64,000 nucleotides of DNA from Limimaricola pyoseonensis (GTDB lineage: Bacteria > Pseudomonadota > Alphaproteobacteria > Rhodobacterales > Rhodobacteraceae). The stretch is taken from assembly GCF_900102015.1 (NCBI RefSeq), contig NZ_FNAT01000001.1:124001-188000 (forward strand). The letters run 5' to 3'. The notes under the pieces were generated by a model. That model saw nothing but the letters and a program-made list of their open reading frames with translations, was not told the origin of the DNA and made no database searches. Both the position numbers and the translations under genes were made by a program. Shown here in pieces: positions 54,403 through 63,678 of the stretch; positions within the stretch are counted from its first letter, which is position 1, and each line of letters starts with the position of its first letter.

Positions 54403-54432
54403 TTGTCCCTCCGCCGCTTATCGCGATATGAG
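54403..54432 (+). promoter_or_regulatory. Predicted promoter of the yfgM-bamB-der run
   Basis: TTGTCC (54403-54408) and TATGAG (54427-54432) are 18 bp apart, 50 nt before the yfgM start codon. Confidence 0.4.
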
Positions 54433-54482
54433 AGCCGGACCACTGAAGGCGCCGCGGCGCAACCCGGAGGGGAGACGAGGGC

Positions 54483-55166
54483 GTGAGCAATCCCGACAGC
54501 TTCATCGATGAGGTCAGCGAAGAGGTCCGGCGCGAGCGCCTGTTCCGGCTGATGCGCCGCTACGGCTGGATTCCCCTGACCGCCGTGGTGCTGATCGTCG
54601 GCGGCGCCGCCGCCTGGGAGTGGCGGGAGTCGCAGGCCGAAGCGGCCGCGCAGGCGCGCGGCGACGCGATTCTGGCCGCGCTTTCGACCTCCGCGCCCGA
54701 AGCCCGCGCCGCCGCGCTGGCCGAGATCGCGGGCGAGGGCGAGGCGGATCTTGTGACCCGCCTGGCGCTGGCCGCCGAACAGCAGGCCGCGGGCGAGACG
54801 CAGGCCGCCATCGGCACGCTCGACGCGATCGCCGGCGATGGCGAGGTGCCCGAGCTCTACCGCGACCTCGCCGCGCTCAAGGCGCTGATGATCGATTCCG
54901 ACCGCGCGCCCGAGGAAAAGCTGATGGCGCTCGAGGCGCTTTCGGCGCCGGGCGCGGCCTATGCGCCGCTCGCGCGCGAACAGATCGCGCTGGTCCACCT
55001 GTCGCAGGGCGACACCGAGGCGGCGCTCGAGCAGCTTCGCGCGCTGCTGGAGGCGGCGGAGACCACGGCGGGCTTGCGCGATCGCGCGGCAAGCCTGATG
55101 GTGGCGCTCGGCGAAACGCCGGAGGCCGCCGTGGCCCCCGACGCCGCCGCCATTGCCGGACAGTGA
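54483..55166 (+). CDS. yfgM: YfgM/TPR_21-family inner-membrane protein
   Basis: The 227-residue protein has a short cytoplasmic N-terminus rich in Asp/Glu/Arg (SNPDSFIDEVSEEVRRERL), one membrane helix (about 29-47) and a periplasmic helical region with TPR-like repeats, the layout of YfgM. In Escherichia coli YfgM links the SecYEG translocon to periplasmic chaperones and also lies next to bamB and der. The start is GTG with GGAGGGG upstream. It precedes bamB by 58 nt. Primary sequence is diverged, so order and topology carry the call. Confidence 0.82.
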   Translation: MSNPDSFIDEVSEEVRRERLFRLMRRYGWIPLTAVVLIVGGAAAWEWRESQAEAAAQARGDAILAALSTSAPEARAAALAEIAGEGEADLVTRLALAAEQQAAGETQAAIGTLDAIAGDGEVPELYRDLAALKALMIDSDRAPEEKLMALEALSAPGAAYAPLAREQIALVHLSQGDTEAALEQLRALLEAAETTAGLRDRAASLMVALGETPEAAVAPDAAAIAGQ

Positions 55167-55224
55167 CCGGCCGGGCGCCGCCGCGAGGCGGCGCAGGACA
55201 CGAAACGAGGCAAGAGGGGCAGGG

Positions 55225-56529
55225 ATGCGGAGCAGCGCTCTGATCGGATTGGGGGCGGTCGCCCTCCTGGCGGCATGCGGTGAACCCGATGTCCGGCTGC
55301 CCGGCGATCGCATCGGCGTGGCGATGCCCGGCGCGGCGCTGCCCGCGGCGGATCGCGACCGGCCGCTTGCCCTCGCCCAGCCGGTGCTGAACGCCGACTG
55401 GACCCATCGCGGCGGCGAATCCGATCACGACATCGCGCATCCGGCGCTGGCCGGCCAGATCGCGCCGCTGTTCGAGGTGCCGATCGGGAAGGGCGAAAGC
55501 CGCTCGGCCCGGATCACCGCCGACCCGGTGGTCGTCAACGGCCGGGTCTACACGCTCGACGCCCGCGCCGGCGTCACCGCCTTCACCGCCGAGGGGCGCC
55601 CGCTATGGCGGCGCGATCTCACGCCCTTGGCCGAGCGCGCCGAGGATGCCTCCGGCGGCGGTCTCGCCACCGATGGCGCGCGGCTCTACGTCTCGACCGG
55701 CTTCGGCGAGATCACCGCGCTCGACGCCGCCACCGGCGACGAGGTCTGGACCCAGGATCTTCAGGCCCCCGGCAGCGCCGCGCCCACCGTGGCGCGCGGC
55801 AAGGTCTATGCCGTGGCGCGCGACAGCCGCGCCGTCGCGCTCGATGCCAAGACCGGCCGGATCCTGTGGGAGACCACCGGCAACGAGGCCGCAGCCGTGT
55901 TCGACGCCGGCGCCGGACCGGCGGTGGCGGGCGACCTCGCGGTTCTGCCTTTCGCCTCGGGCGAGGTGCTGGGCGTCTTCCCCGATGGCGGCCTGCGCCG
56001 CTGGTCCTCCGTGGTGGCCGGCAAGCGCCCGGGCGCGGCGGCGGCCCAGGCCGCGGGCGGCCTCTCGGGCGATCCGGTGATCGAGAGCGGCCGGGTCTAT
56101 GCGGGCAACGCCACGGGGCGGCTCGCGGCCTTCGACGCCTTCACCGGCGAGACGATCTGGACCGCGGCCGACGGCGCGCTTAGCCCGGTGGTGCCGGCCG
56201 GCGATTCCCTGTTCCTGGTCAACGATCTCGGCCAGCTCGTCCGGCTCGAGGCCGCGACCGGCCGGCCGATCTGGCGCACCGATCTGCCCAAGGGCGCAGA
56301 GGGCGGCTTCCTGCGGCGCGACCGGCTCTTCGCCCATTACGGCCCGGTATTGGCCGGTGGCCGGCTGATCACCGCCTCCTCGGACGGGATGCTGCGGCAG
56401 TTCGACCCGGTCTCGGGGCAGCTGATGGCCGAGCAGCCGTTGCCGGCCGGGGCCGCCACCAACCCCGTCGTGGCCGGCGGCGTGCTCTACGTCGCGACCG
56501 AAGCCGGTACGCTTGCCGCTTTCCGTTGA
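55225..56529 (+). CDS. bamB: Outer-membrane assembly lipoprotein BamB
   Basis: The 434-residue protein starts with a lipoprotein signal (lipobox LLAAC, Cys18) and continues as a PQQ-type eight-bladed beta-propeller. Repeated blades end with patterns such as ITALDAATGDEVWTQD, AVALDAKTGRILWE and LAAFDAFTGETIWTA. BamB supports BamA in folding outer-membrane proteins. The ATG at 55225 has AGGGGCAGGG upstream; an earlier in-frame codon would overlap yfgM. It lies between yfgM and der, as in many proteobacteria. Confidence 0.92.
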   Translation: MRSSALIGLGAVALLAACGEPDVRLPGDRIGVAMPGAALPAADRDRPLALAQPVLNADWTHRGGESDHDIAHPALAGQIAPLFEVPIGKGESRSARITADPVVVNGRVYTLDARAGVTAFTAEGRPLWRRDLTPLAERAEDASGGGLATDGARLYVSTGFGEITALDAATGDEVWTQDLQAPGSAAPTVARGKVYAVARDSRAVALDAKTGRILWETTGNEAAAVFDAGAGPAVAGDLAVLPFASGEVLGVFPDGGLRRWSSVVAGKRPGAAAAQAAGGLSGDPVIESGRVYAGNATGRLAAFDAFTGETIWTAADGALSPVVPAGDSLFLVNDLGQLVRLEAATGRPIWRTDLPKGAEGGFLRRDRLFAHYGPVLAGGRLITASSDGMLRQFDPVSGQLMAEQPLPAGAATNPVVAGGVLYVATEAGTLAAFR

Positions 56530-56577
56530 CGCCCATCCGGTGTATGGGGCCGTCTTCAAGACGCGAAAGACCTTGAG

Positions 56578-58029
56578 ATGAGCTTCACCCTCGCCCTCGT
56601 CGGCCGGCCCAATGTCGGCAAATCCACGCTGTTCAACAGGCTTGTCGGCCGCAAGCTGGCGCTGGTCGACGACCAGCCCGGCGTGACCCGCGACCTGCGC
56701 GAGGGGCCGGCCCGGCTGGGCCCGTTGCGCTTCACCGTGGTCGACACGGCCGGGCTCGAGGTCGCCACGGACGAAAGCCTGCAGGGCCGGATGCGCCGCC
56801 TGACCGAGCGCGCGGTCGAGATGGCCGATGTTTGCCTCTTCATGGTCGATGCGCGCGCCGGCGTGCTGCCGGCCGACGAGATCTTCGCCGACATCCTGCG
56901 CCGCAAGGCGCGCCACGTGATCCTCGCGGCCAACAAGGCCGAGGGCCGCGCCGGCGAGAGCGGTCTGCTTGAGGCCTACGCGCTGGGCCTGGGCGAGCCG
57001 CTGCGGCTTTCGGCCGAGCATGGAGAGGGCATGGGCGAGCTGATGGCCCTGCTCGAGCCGCTGGCGACCGAGTTCGAGGCCCAGGCCGAGGAAAGCGCGC
57101 CGGAAACCGAGATCGATGTCGACGAGGACGGCGAGGCCGACGAGGACGCGCCCTGGGCGCCGACGCCTGAGCGGCCGCTGCAGGTGGCGGTGGTCGGACG
57201 GCCCAATGCCGGCAAGTCGACGCTGATCAACAAGATCCTCGGCGAGGAGCGGCTGCTGACCGGCCCCGAGGCCGGTATCACCCGAGACGCGATCTCGCTC
57301 AACATCGAGTGGAAGGACACGCCCTTCCGGATCTTCGACACGGCGGGCATGCGCAAGAAGGCCCGGGTGCAGGAGAAGCTGGAGAAGCTCTCCGTCTCCG
57401 ACGGCCTGCGCGCGGTGAAGTTCGCCGAGGTGGTGGTGGTCCTGCTCGACGTGGAGATCCCGTTCGAGCAGCAGGATCTGCGCATCGCCGACCTCGCGGA
57501 GCGCGAGGGCCGGGCGGTGGTCGTCGCGGTCAACAAGTGGGATCTCGAGGACGAGAAGCAGGACAAGCTCAAGGAGCTGAAGGAAAGCTTCGAGCGGCTC
57601 TTGCCGCAGCTCAAGGGCGCGCCGCTGGTCACGGTGAGCGCGCGCACCGGCCGTGGCCTCGACCGGCTGCATGACGCGATCCTCAAGGCGCACGAGACCT
57701 GGAACCGCCGCGCCTCGACCGCGCAGCTCAACCGCTGGCTCGCGGGCATGCTGGAGCAGCACCCGCCGCCGGCCCCGGGCGGGCGGCGGATCAAGATGCG
57801 CTACGCCACCCAGATCAAGACCCGGCCGCCGAGCTTCGTGGTGATGACCTCGCATCCCGACGAGGTGCCCGACAGCTACAAGCGGTATCTTATCAACGGC
57901 TTGCGGCTCGACTTTGACATGCCGGGCACGCCGATCCGGCTGTACTTGCGCGATCAGGGGCAGAAGAACCCCTACAAGAACCGCAAGAAGGCCCAGCCGT
58001 CGCGGCTGCGCAAGCACCTCGACAAGTAA
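56578..58029 (+). CDS. der: Ribosome-associated GTPase Der (EngA)
   Basis: The 483-residue protein has the tandem GTPase domains unique to Der. G1 motifs are GRPNVGKST (about residue 8) and GRPNAGKST (about 207), with G3 DTAGLE and DTAGMRKK, and G4 NKAE and NKWD. The C-terminal KH-like domain has the usual [18 protein letters not shown]. It acts in late 50S subunit assembly. An acidic linker ([18 protein letters not shown]) joins the two GTPase domains. A terminator follows. Confidence 0.96.
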   Translation: MSFTLALVGRPNVGKSTLFNRLVGRKLALVDDQPGVTRDLREGPARLGPLRFTVVDTAGLEVATDESLQGRMRRLTERAVEMADVCLFMVDARAGVLPADEIFADILRRKARHVILAANKAEGRAGESGLLEAYALGLGEPLRLSAEHGEGMGELMALLEPLATEFEAQAEESAPETEIDVDEDGEADEDAPWAPTPERPLQVAVVGRPNAGKSTLINKILGEERLLTGPEAGITRDAISLNIEWKDTPFRIFDTAGMRKKARVQEKLEKLSVSDGLRAVKFAEVVVVLLDVEIPFEQQDLRIADLAEREGRAVVVAVNKWDLEDEKQDKLKELKESFERLLPQLKGAPLVTVSARTGRGLDRLHDAILKAHETWNRRASTAQLNRWLAGMLEQHPPPAPGGRRIKMRYATQIKTRPPSFVVMTSHPDEVPDSYKRYLINGLRLDFDMPGTPIRLYLRDQGQKNPYKNRKKAQPSRLRKHLDK

Positions 58030-58036
58030 GACGAAG

Positions 58037-58064
58037 AGAGCGCCGCAAGGCGCTCTTTTCATTT
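58037..58064 (+). terminator. Factor-independent terminator of der
   Basis: AGAGCGCC and GGCGCTCT pair around GCAA (58037-58056), followed by TTTCATTT. It starts 8 nt after the der stop. Confidence 0.85.
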
Positions 58065-58081
58065 GATGATCCGGCGAAGTC

Positions 58082-58795
58082 TCAGGCCCTGCCGCCGGCC
58101 ATGATCCGGGCCAGGACAAGGGCGCCCAGCACCGCCGCGAGGCTGACCAGCGCCACGAGGCCCGGCAGCGCGACGCCGTTGGCCACGAAGATGGCGAACA
58201 GCGCCCAGCCCACGGTCAGCCCGTAGGAGGCCGCGCGCGGGCGGCGCGACTGCACCAGAAGCGCCAGCAGCGTCGCCATGAGCACGCAGACCACCGCCCA
58301 GCCCGTCTGGTTCATGACGAGGCCGTAGCCCGCCGCGGTGGAGCCGAGGCTCACGAAGCTCGCCGCCGACAGCCAGCCCGCGAAGATGCCCACCGGCACC
58401 CGGAACCACCAGACGTCGCGCCCGGGCGCGAGGAGGAACGCGCCGATCGCGCCGGCCGCCATCACGAAGATGGTGATCGTCGCCCAGACCGCGCTGGCAT
58501 TGGCGATGGAGAGCCACGGCACGCCGACGCCGAGCGCCAGCAGCAGCGGCCAGCGCGCGCGGTGCCAGTCGGGCGCGTCGGCCCGTTTCCAGGCGCCGTA
58601 GCCCGCCGAGGCGATCAGCCACAGATAGATCAGCCCCCAGATCGAGAAGGCCCAGCCCGCGGGCTGCACCGGCGGGTCGATCTGCGGCAGCGGCAGTTGG
58701 TCGGCGGTGAAGCCGGTGAAGGGCGAGGTGACCAGCGGCGCGAGCGCGAAGGCCACCGAGAGGGCGAGAACGGCCCAGGCGAGAAGACGTGTCAT
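58082..58795 (-). CDS. Multi-helix membrane protein, TspO-like in pattern
   Basis: The 237-residue protein has about seven hydrophobic segments and is rich in Trp. PPVQPAGWAFSIWGLIYLWL is reminiscent of tryptophan-rich TspO/MBR proteins (P-x-W-x-F-x-x-W), but the length exceeds the 160 residues of TspO, and the rest is not conclusive. An inner-membrane sensor or transporter role is possible. It stands alone on the minus strand between the der terminator and serS. The family is not certain. Confidence 0.6.
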   Translation of the reverse strand: MTRLLAWAVLALSVAFALAPLVTSPFTGFTADQLPLPQIDPPVQPAGWAFSIWGLIYLWLIASAGYGAWKRADAPDWHRARWPLLLALGVGVPWLSIANASAVWATITIFVMAAGAIGAFLLAPGRDVWWFRVPVGIFAGWLSAASFVSLGSTAAGYGLVMNQTGWAVVCVLMATLLALLVQSRRPRAASYGLTVGWALFAIFVANGVALPGLVALVSLAAVLGALVLARIMAGGRA

Positions 58796-58861
58796 GCCGC
58801 CACTACGCGCCGCGCCGCCCGGCGGTTCACCGGGCGGCGCGGAAAATCGTCATCGGCGGGC

Positions 58862-60157
58862 TCAGCGGACCAGCTCGCCCTCGGCCGAGATGCGGGTGCG
58901 GCCGCCGAGATAGGGGTGCAGCACCTCGGGCAGCGTCACCGAGCCGTCCTCTTCCTGGCCGTTCTCCAGCACTGCGATCAGCGTCCGGCCCACGGCGAGG
59001 CCGGAGCCGTTCAGCGTGTGCAGGAACTCGGGCTTGCCGCCGCCCTCGGGGCGGAAACGGGCGTTCATCCGCCGCGCCTGGTAGTCGCCGCAGGTCGAGA
59101 CCGAGCTGATCTCGCGGTAGCGGTCCTGCCCGGGCAGCCAGACCTCGAGGTCGTGCGTGCGCCGCGCGCCCGCGCCCATGTCGCCCGCGCAGAGCAGCAT
59201 GGTGCGGTAGGGCAGTTCCAGCTTCTCGAGGATCGCCTCGGCGCAGCGGGTCATGCGCTGGTGCTCGGCCTCCGACTCGTCGGGATGCACGACCGAGACC
59301 ATCTCGACCTTCTCGAACTGGTGCTGACGCAGCATGCCGGCGGTGTCGCGCCCGGCGCTGCCGGCCTCCGAGCGGAAGCACTGGGTGTCGGCGACGTAAC
59401 GGCGCGGCAGGTAGGACTGCTCGACGATGCAGTCGGCCACGAGGTTGGTCAGCGTCACCTCGGCGGTGGGGATCAGCCACCAGCCGGTGGTGGTCTGGTA
59501 GCTGTCCTCGCCGAATTTCGGCAGCTGGCCGGTGCCGATCATCGCCTCGTCGCGGACCAGCACCGGAGTCATGGTCTCGGTCAGCCCGTGCTCCTCGACA
59601 TGGGTGTCGAGCATGAACTGCGCCAACGCCCGGTGCACCCGCGCGACCGCGCCCGACAGCACCACGAAGCGCGCGCCCGAAAGCTTGGCCGCGGCCTCGA
59701 AATCCATGCCGTTCTTCACCGCCGGCAGGTCGTAATGCTCCTTCGGCGTGTAGTTGAACCGGCGCGGCGTGCCGTTGCGCCGCAGCTCGACATTGTCGTC
59801 CTCGTCCTCGCCTGCCGGCACGTCGTCATGGGGCAGGTTGGGGATGCTCAGCAGCAGCTGGTGCAGCGCCCGGTCCTCGGCCTGCGCCTCGTCGTTCAGG
59901 CGGGCGATCTCGGCCTTCTTGTCGGCCACAAGCGCGCGCAGCCGCTCGAACTCGGCCTCGTCGCCGCGGCCCTTCGCCGCGCCGACTTCCTTCGAGGCGC
60001 GGTTCTGCTGGGCCTTGGCGGTCTCGGCGGCGTGGATCTTGGCGCGGCGCGCGTCGTCGAGGGCGAGGATCTGCGACGACACCGAGGACATCCCGCGGCG
60101 GGCCAGGGCGGCGTCGAAGGCGTCGGGGTTGTCGCGGATGGCGCGGATGTCGTGCAT
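58862..60157 (-). CDS. serS: Seryl-tRNA synthetase
   Basis: The 431-residue class II synthetase begins with a helical tRNA-binding arm (about residues 1-110; [21 protein letters not shown] and a long Ala/Glu coiled coil). The catalytic core has motif 2 ([20 protein letters not shown]), EKVEMV, and motif 3 ([17 protein letters not shown]). It charges tRNA-Ser and tRNA-Sec. The ATG at 60157 gives the standard N-terminus [11 protein letters not shown]. It is divergent from yajC with 200 nt between starts, in which both promoters should lie. Confidence 0.96.
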   Translation of the reverse strand: MHDIRAIRDNPDAFDAALARRGMSSVSSQILALDDARRAKIHAAETAKAQQNRASKEVGAAKGRGDEAEFERLRALVADKKAEIARLNDEAQAEDRALHQLLLSIPNLPHDDVPAGEDEDDNVELRRNGTPRRFNYTPKEHYDLPAVKNGMDFEAAAKLSGARFVVLSGAVARVHRALAQFMLDTHVEEHGLTETMTPVLVRDEAMIGTGQLPKFGEDSYQTTTGWWLIPTAEVTLTNLVADCIVEQSYLPRRYVADTQCFRSEAGSAGRDTAGMLRQHQFEKVEMVSVVHPDESEAEHQRMTRCAEAILEKLELPYRTMLLCAGDMGAGARRTHDLEVWLPGQDRYREISSVSTCGDYQARRMNARFRPEGGGKPEFLHTLNGSGLAVGRTLIAVLENGQEEDGSVTLPEVLHPYLGGRTRISAEGELVR

Positions 60158-60357
60158 TGTCTCGTCCGTCTCGAAAGGGGTTTCACGGCCCGGGGGCCGC
60201 GCCCATATGCACCACAATCGCCGCACTTGTGAACCGGCAAAGCAGCCGGGATCGGGGCGGGGCGGCGCGGTGGACAATCACCGGACCCGGCAGTAGGGTG
60301 CCGCGACTTTTCCAGGGGCGCCGCGCATGGCGCCTCGACACGATGCAAAGGACCCTC

Positions 60358-60639
60358 ATGCAAGGCCTCGAATCTTTCATCCCGCTGATCCTGATCTTCG
60401 CGATCATGTGGTTCTTCCTGATCCGCCCGCAGCAGAAGAAGCTCAAGGAGCATCAGGCCATGGTGGCCGGGCTGCGCCGGGGCGACCAGGTCGTCACCCA
60501 GGGCGGCGTGATCGGCAAGGTCGTCAAGGTGCGCGACGACAACGAGGTCGAGGTCGAGATCGCCCAGGGCGTGGTGGTCCGCGTGGTCCGTTCGACCATC
60601 TCCGCCGTGACCAGCAAGACCGAGCCGGCCAAGGCCTGA
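60358..60639 (+). CDS. yajC: Preprotein translocase subunit YajC
   Basis: The 93-residue protein has one membrane helix (about residues 7-22, FIPLILIFAIMWFFLI) followed by the signature RPQQKKLKEHQAMVAGLRRGD and a small beta domain (VVTQGGVIGKV). YajC joins SecD and SecF in the accessory translocon complex. Two ATGs are in frame; 60358 has AAGGA at good distance and gives the usual length, while 60343 would add five residues. It precedes secD by 37 nt. Confidence 0.95.
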   Translation: MQGLESFIPLILIFAIMWFFLIRPQQKKLKEHQAMVAGLRRGDQVVTQGGVIGKVVKVRDDNEVEVEIAQGVVVRVVRSTISAVTSKTEPAKA

Positions 60640-60676
60640 TTTCCCGTTCGGCCCGCGGGGCCCGAGGACGACGACG

Positions 60677-62338
60677 ATGATGCACATTCCCACCTGGCGC
60701 CGGGTGATGATCTGGCTGGTCTGCCTCGCCGGGCTGGTCTTCGCCGCGCCGAACCTGTTCTACGAGCGGGTCGAGACCGCGAACGACGCCCGCGCCCTGA
60801 TCGAGAGCGGCCGCAGCGATGCCGAGATCGAGGCGCAGGCCGCGCTCTGGCCCGAATGGCTGCCCTCCGGGCTGGTCAATCTCGGCCTCGACCTGCGCGG
60901 CGGCGCCCATCTTCTGGCCGAGGTGCAGGTCGAGGAGGTCTATGCCGCGCGCATGGACGGTCTCTGGCCCGAACTGCGCGACACGCTGGCCGCCGAGCGC
61001 GACACGCTGGGCTTCGTCACCCGCGAGGAGGGCGATCCGTCCGAGCTGCGGGTGCGGATCTCCAACGCCGACCAGATCGACCGGGCGCTGGAGCTGGCGC
61101 GCGGCCTCGCGCGGCCCGTCACCTCGCTGACCGGCGCCGGCGCGACCGACATCGACGTGCGCGCCCAGGGCGCGGAGCTGGTCGTCACGCTGAGCGAGGC
61201 CGAGCGTCTCGCCACCGACGACCGCACCGTGCGCCAGGCGCTCGAGATCGTGCGCCGCCGGATCGACGAGGTCGGCACCCGCGAGCCCACCATCCAGCGC
61301 CAGGGCGAGGACCGCATCCTGATCGAGGTGCCGGGCGTCGGCTCGGCCGAGGAGGTCAAGGACATCATCGGCACCACCGCGCAGCTGACATTCCAGCCCG
61401 TGGTGTCGCGCACCGGCGACGCCGAGGAGGCGCCGGGCCCGAACAACGAGATCCTGCCCTCGCTCGACGAGCAGGGCGTCTACTACATCCTCGAGCGCGC
61501 GCCCGTGGTGACCGGCGAGGAGCTGGTCGACGCGCAGCCCGCCTTCGACCAGAACGGTCGCCCGGCGGTGAACTTCCGCTTCAACCCCTCGGGCGCACGG
61601 GCCTTCGGTGACTACACCGCCGAGAACATCGGCTCGCCCTTCGCCATCGTGCTCGACCAGGAGGTGATCTCCGCCCCGGTCATCCAGAGCCACATCCCCG
61701 GCGGTTCGGGCATCATCACCGGCAACTTCACGGTCGAGGAATCGACCCAGCTCGCGGTGCTCCTGCGCGCCGGCGCGCTGCCGGCGGGCCTGACCTTCCT
61801 CGAGGAACGGACCATCGGCCCCGAGCTCGGCGCCGACAGCATCGAGGCCGGCAAGCTCGCCGCCATGGTCGGCGCGGGCCTCGTGATCGCGCTGATGATC
61901 GCCTCCTACGGCATCTTCGGCGTCTTCGCGACGGTGGCCCTCACCTTCAACATGGTGCTGATCTTCGCCGCGCTCTCGATGCTCGGCGCGACGCTGACCC
62001 TGCCCGGCATCGCCGGCATCGTGCTCACCGTCGGCATGGCGGTGGACGCCAACGTGCTGGTCTACGAGCGCATCCGCGAGGAGCTGAAGACCGCGCGCGG
62101 GCCGGCCCGGGCGATCGATCTGGGCTACGAGAAGGCGCTCTCGGCGATTCTCGACGGCAACGTCACCACGCTGATCACCGCGGCGATCCTGTTCATGGTG
62201 GGCTCCGGCCCGGTCCGCGGCTTCGCGGTCACTCTCGGCCTCGGCATCCTCACCTCGGTCTTCACCGCGATCTTCGTGACGCGGCTGCTGATCGTGATGT
62301 GGTTCGAGCGCCGCCGTCCCAAAACCATCGAGGTCTGA
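60677..62338 (+). CDS. secD: Protein translocase subunit SecD
   Basis: The 553-residue protein has the N-terminal helix (about 10-26), the periplasmic P1 domain with LVNLGLDLRGGAHLLAEV (the SecD D1 motif) and VRQALEIVRRRIDEVGTREP, and a C-terminal bundle of five helices with GPELGADSIEAGK and GMAVDANVLVYERIREEL. With SecF it uses the proton gradient to pull proteins out of the Sec channel. It is followed after 1 nt by secF. Confidence 0.96.
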   Translation: MMHIPTWRRVMIWLVCLAGLVFAAPNLFYERVETANDARALIESGRSDAEIEAQAALWPEWLPSGLVNLGLDLRGGAHLLAEVQVEEVYAARMDGLWPELRDTLAAERDTLGFVTREEGDPSELRVRISNADQIDRALELARGLARPVTSLTGAGATDIDVRAQGAELVVTLSEAERLATDDRTVRQALEIVRRRIDEVGTREPTIQRQGEDRILIEVPGVGSAEEVKDIIGTTAQLTFQPVVSRTGDAEEAPGPNNEILPSLDEQGVYYILERAPVVTGEELVDAQPAFDQNGRPAVNFRFNPSGARAFGDYTAENIGSPFAIVLDQEVISAPVIQSHIPGGSGIITGNFTVEESTQLAVLLRAGALPAGLTFLEERTIGPELGADSIEAGKLAAMVGAGLVIALMIASYGIFGVFATVALTFNMVLIFAALSMLGATLTLPGIAGIVLTVGMAVDANVLVYERIREELKTARGPARAIDLGYEKALSAILDGNVTTLITAAILFMVGSGPVRGFAVTLGLGILTSVFTAIFVTRLLIVMWFERRRPKTIEV

Positions 62339-62339
62339 C

Positions 62340-63308
62340 ATGCGGCTGCGCATCGTACCCGAAAACACCAAGATCGACTTCTTCCGCGCGGCGCGGATCA
62401 CCTTCGGCGCCTCCATCGTCGCCATGGTGCTGAGCATCGCGGCCTTCTTCGCGCTGGGGCTGAACTTCGGGATCGACTTCCAGGGCGGCACCACGATCCG
62501 CACCGAGGCCGAGCAGCCCGTCGATGTCGGCGCCTACCGCGAGGCGATCGCGCCGCTGGGGCTGGGCGACGTGGTGATCACCGAGGTGTTCGACCCCTCC
62601 TTCGGCGACGACCGCAACGTCGCCTCGGTCCGTATCCAGGCCCAGGAGGGCGCCGAGAGCGTCACCGCCGAGACCATCTCGGCGGTGCAGGGCGCGCTGA
62701 GCGAGGTCGATCCGAGCATCACCTTCCCCTCGGTCGAAAGCGTCGGGCCCAAGGTCTCGGGCGAGCTGATCCAGTCGGCGGTCTATGCCGTGCTCGGCTC
62801 GCTCGCGGCGATCCTGTTCTACATCTGGCTGCGCTTCGAATGGCAGTTCGCGATCGGCGCCATCGCGGCGCTGGTGCATGACGTGGTGGTGACGATCGGC
62901 CTCTTCGCGGTGCTGCAGATCAAGTTCGACCTCGCCATCATCGCGGCGCTGCTGACCATCGTCGGATACTCGATCAACGACACCGTCGTGGTGTTCGACC
63001 GCGCCCGCGAGAACCTGCGCAAGTACAAGACCATGCCGCTGCGCGACCTGCTCAACCTCTCGGCCAACGAGACGCTGAGCCGGACCGTGATGACCTCGGG
63101 CACCACGCTGCTGGCGCTGCTGGCGCTGCTGGTGCTGGGCGGCGACGTGATTCGCGGCTTCGTCTTCGCGATCTTCTGGGGCATCATCATCGGCACCTAC
63201 TCGTCGATCTACGTCGCCAAGAACATCGTGCTCATGCTCGGCGTGAAGCGCGACTGGGACAAGAAGGACCCGAAGGCGGGCACGCAGTTCGCCGACATCG
63301 ACGCCTGA
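62340..63308 (+). CDS. secF: Protein translocase subunit SecF
   Basis: The 322-residue protein has six predicted helices. The SecF motif GLNFGIDFQGGTTIRTE follows helix 1, and the later YSINDTVVVFDRARENLRK and RTVMTSGTTLLALLALL are typical. It forms the SecDF complex with the gene product upstream, and its start is directly after the secD stop. Length is usual. Confidence 0.96.
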   Translation: MRLRIVPENTKIDFFRAARITFGASIVAMVLSIAAFFALGLNFGIDFQGGTTIRTEAEQPVDVGAYREAIAPLGLGDVVITEVFDPSFGDDRNVASVRIQAQEGAESVTAETISAVQGALSEVDPSITFPSVESVGPKVSGELIQSAVYAVLGSLAAILFYIWLRFEWQFAIGAIAALVHDVVVTIGLFAVLQIKFDLAIIAALLTIVGYSINDTVVVFDRARENLRKYKTMPLRDLLNLSANETLSRTVMTSGTTLLALLALLVLGGDVIRGFVFAIFWGIIIGTYSSIYVAKNIVLMLGVKRDWDKKDPKAGTQFADIDA

Positions 63309-63324
63309 CGGGCAGGAGGACGAC

Positions 63325-63678
63325 ATGCGGCTGGTCGAGATCGACTACGACGATTCGAAACCGATCGACGGCTACGGTCCGGGCTTCTTCCGGATCGGCG
63401 GCGAGCTGGTCGAGGGCGCGGTGACGCTGAACCCGACCGGCCTGAAAAGCTGGGGCGGCTTCGAGGACATCGACTCGATCCTCGCCATCGCCGACCGCAT
63501 CGACGTGCTCTTCGTCGGCACCGGCGCCGAGATCGCACATGCGCCGAAGGCGTTCCGCGAGCGGCTGGAGGAGGCCGGTCTCGGGGTCGAGACCATGGCC
63601 ACCCCCGCCGCCTGCCGCACCTACAACGTGCTCTTGTCGGAAGGACGGCGCGTCGGCGTCGCGCTGCTGCCGGTCTGA
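63325..63678 (+). CDS. Mth938-like (DUF498) domain protein
   Basis: The 117-residue protein has the Mth938/NDUFAF3 pattern: [19 protein letters not shown], then [19 protein letters not shown] and [18 protein letters not shown]. Mitochondrial NDUFAF3 helps assemble respiratory complex I; the bacterial role is not settled. It lies 16 nt after secF, and its stop overlaps the presumed ccmA start. Confidence 0.88.
   Translation: MRLVEIDYDDSKPIDGYGPGFFRIGGELVEGAVTLNPTGLKSWGGFEDIDSILAIADRIDVLFVGTGAEIAHAPKAFRERLEEAGLGVETMATPAACRTYNVLLSEGRRVGVALLPV

Noticed and set aside
58082-58795. Calling the membrane protein TspO
   Set aside because: Only one Trp/Pro motif fits; helix number and length do not.
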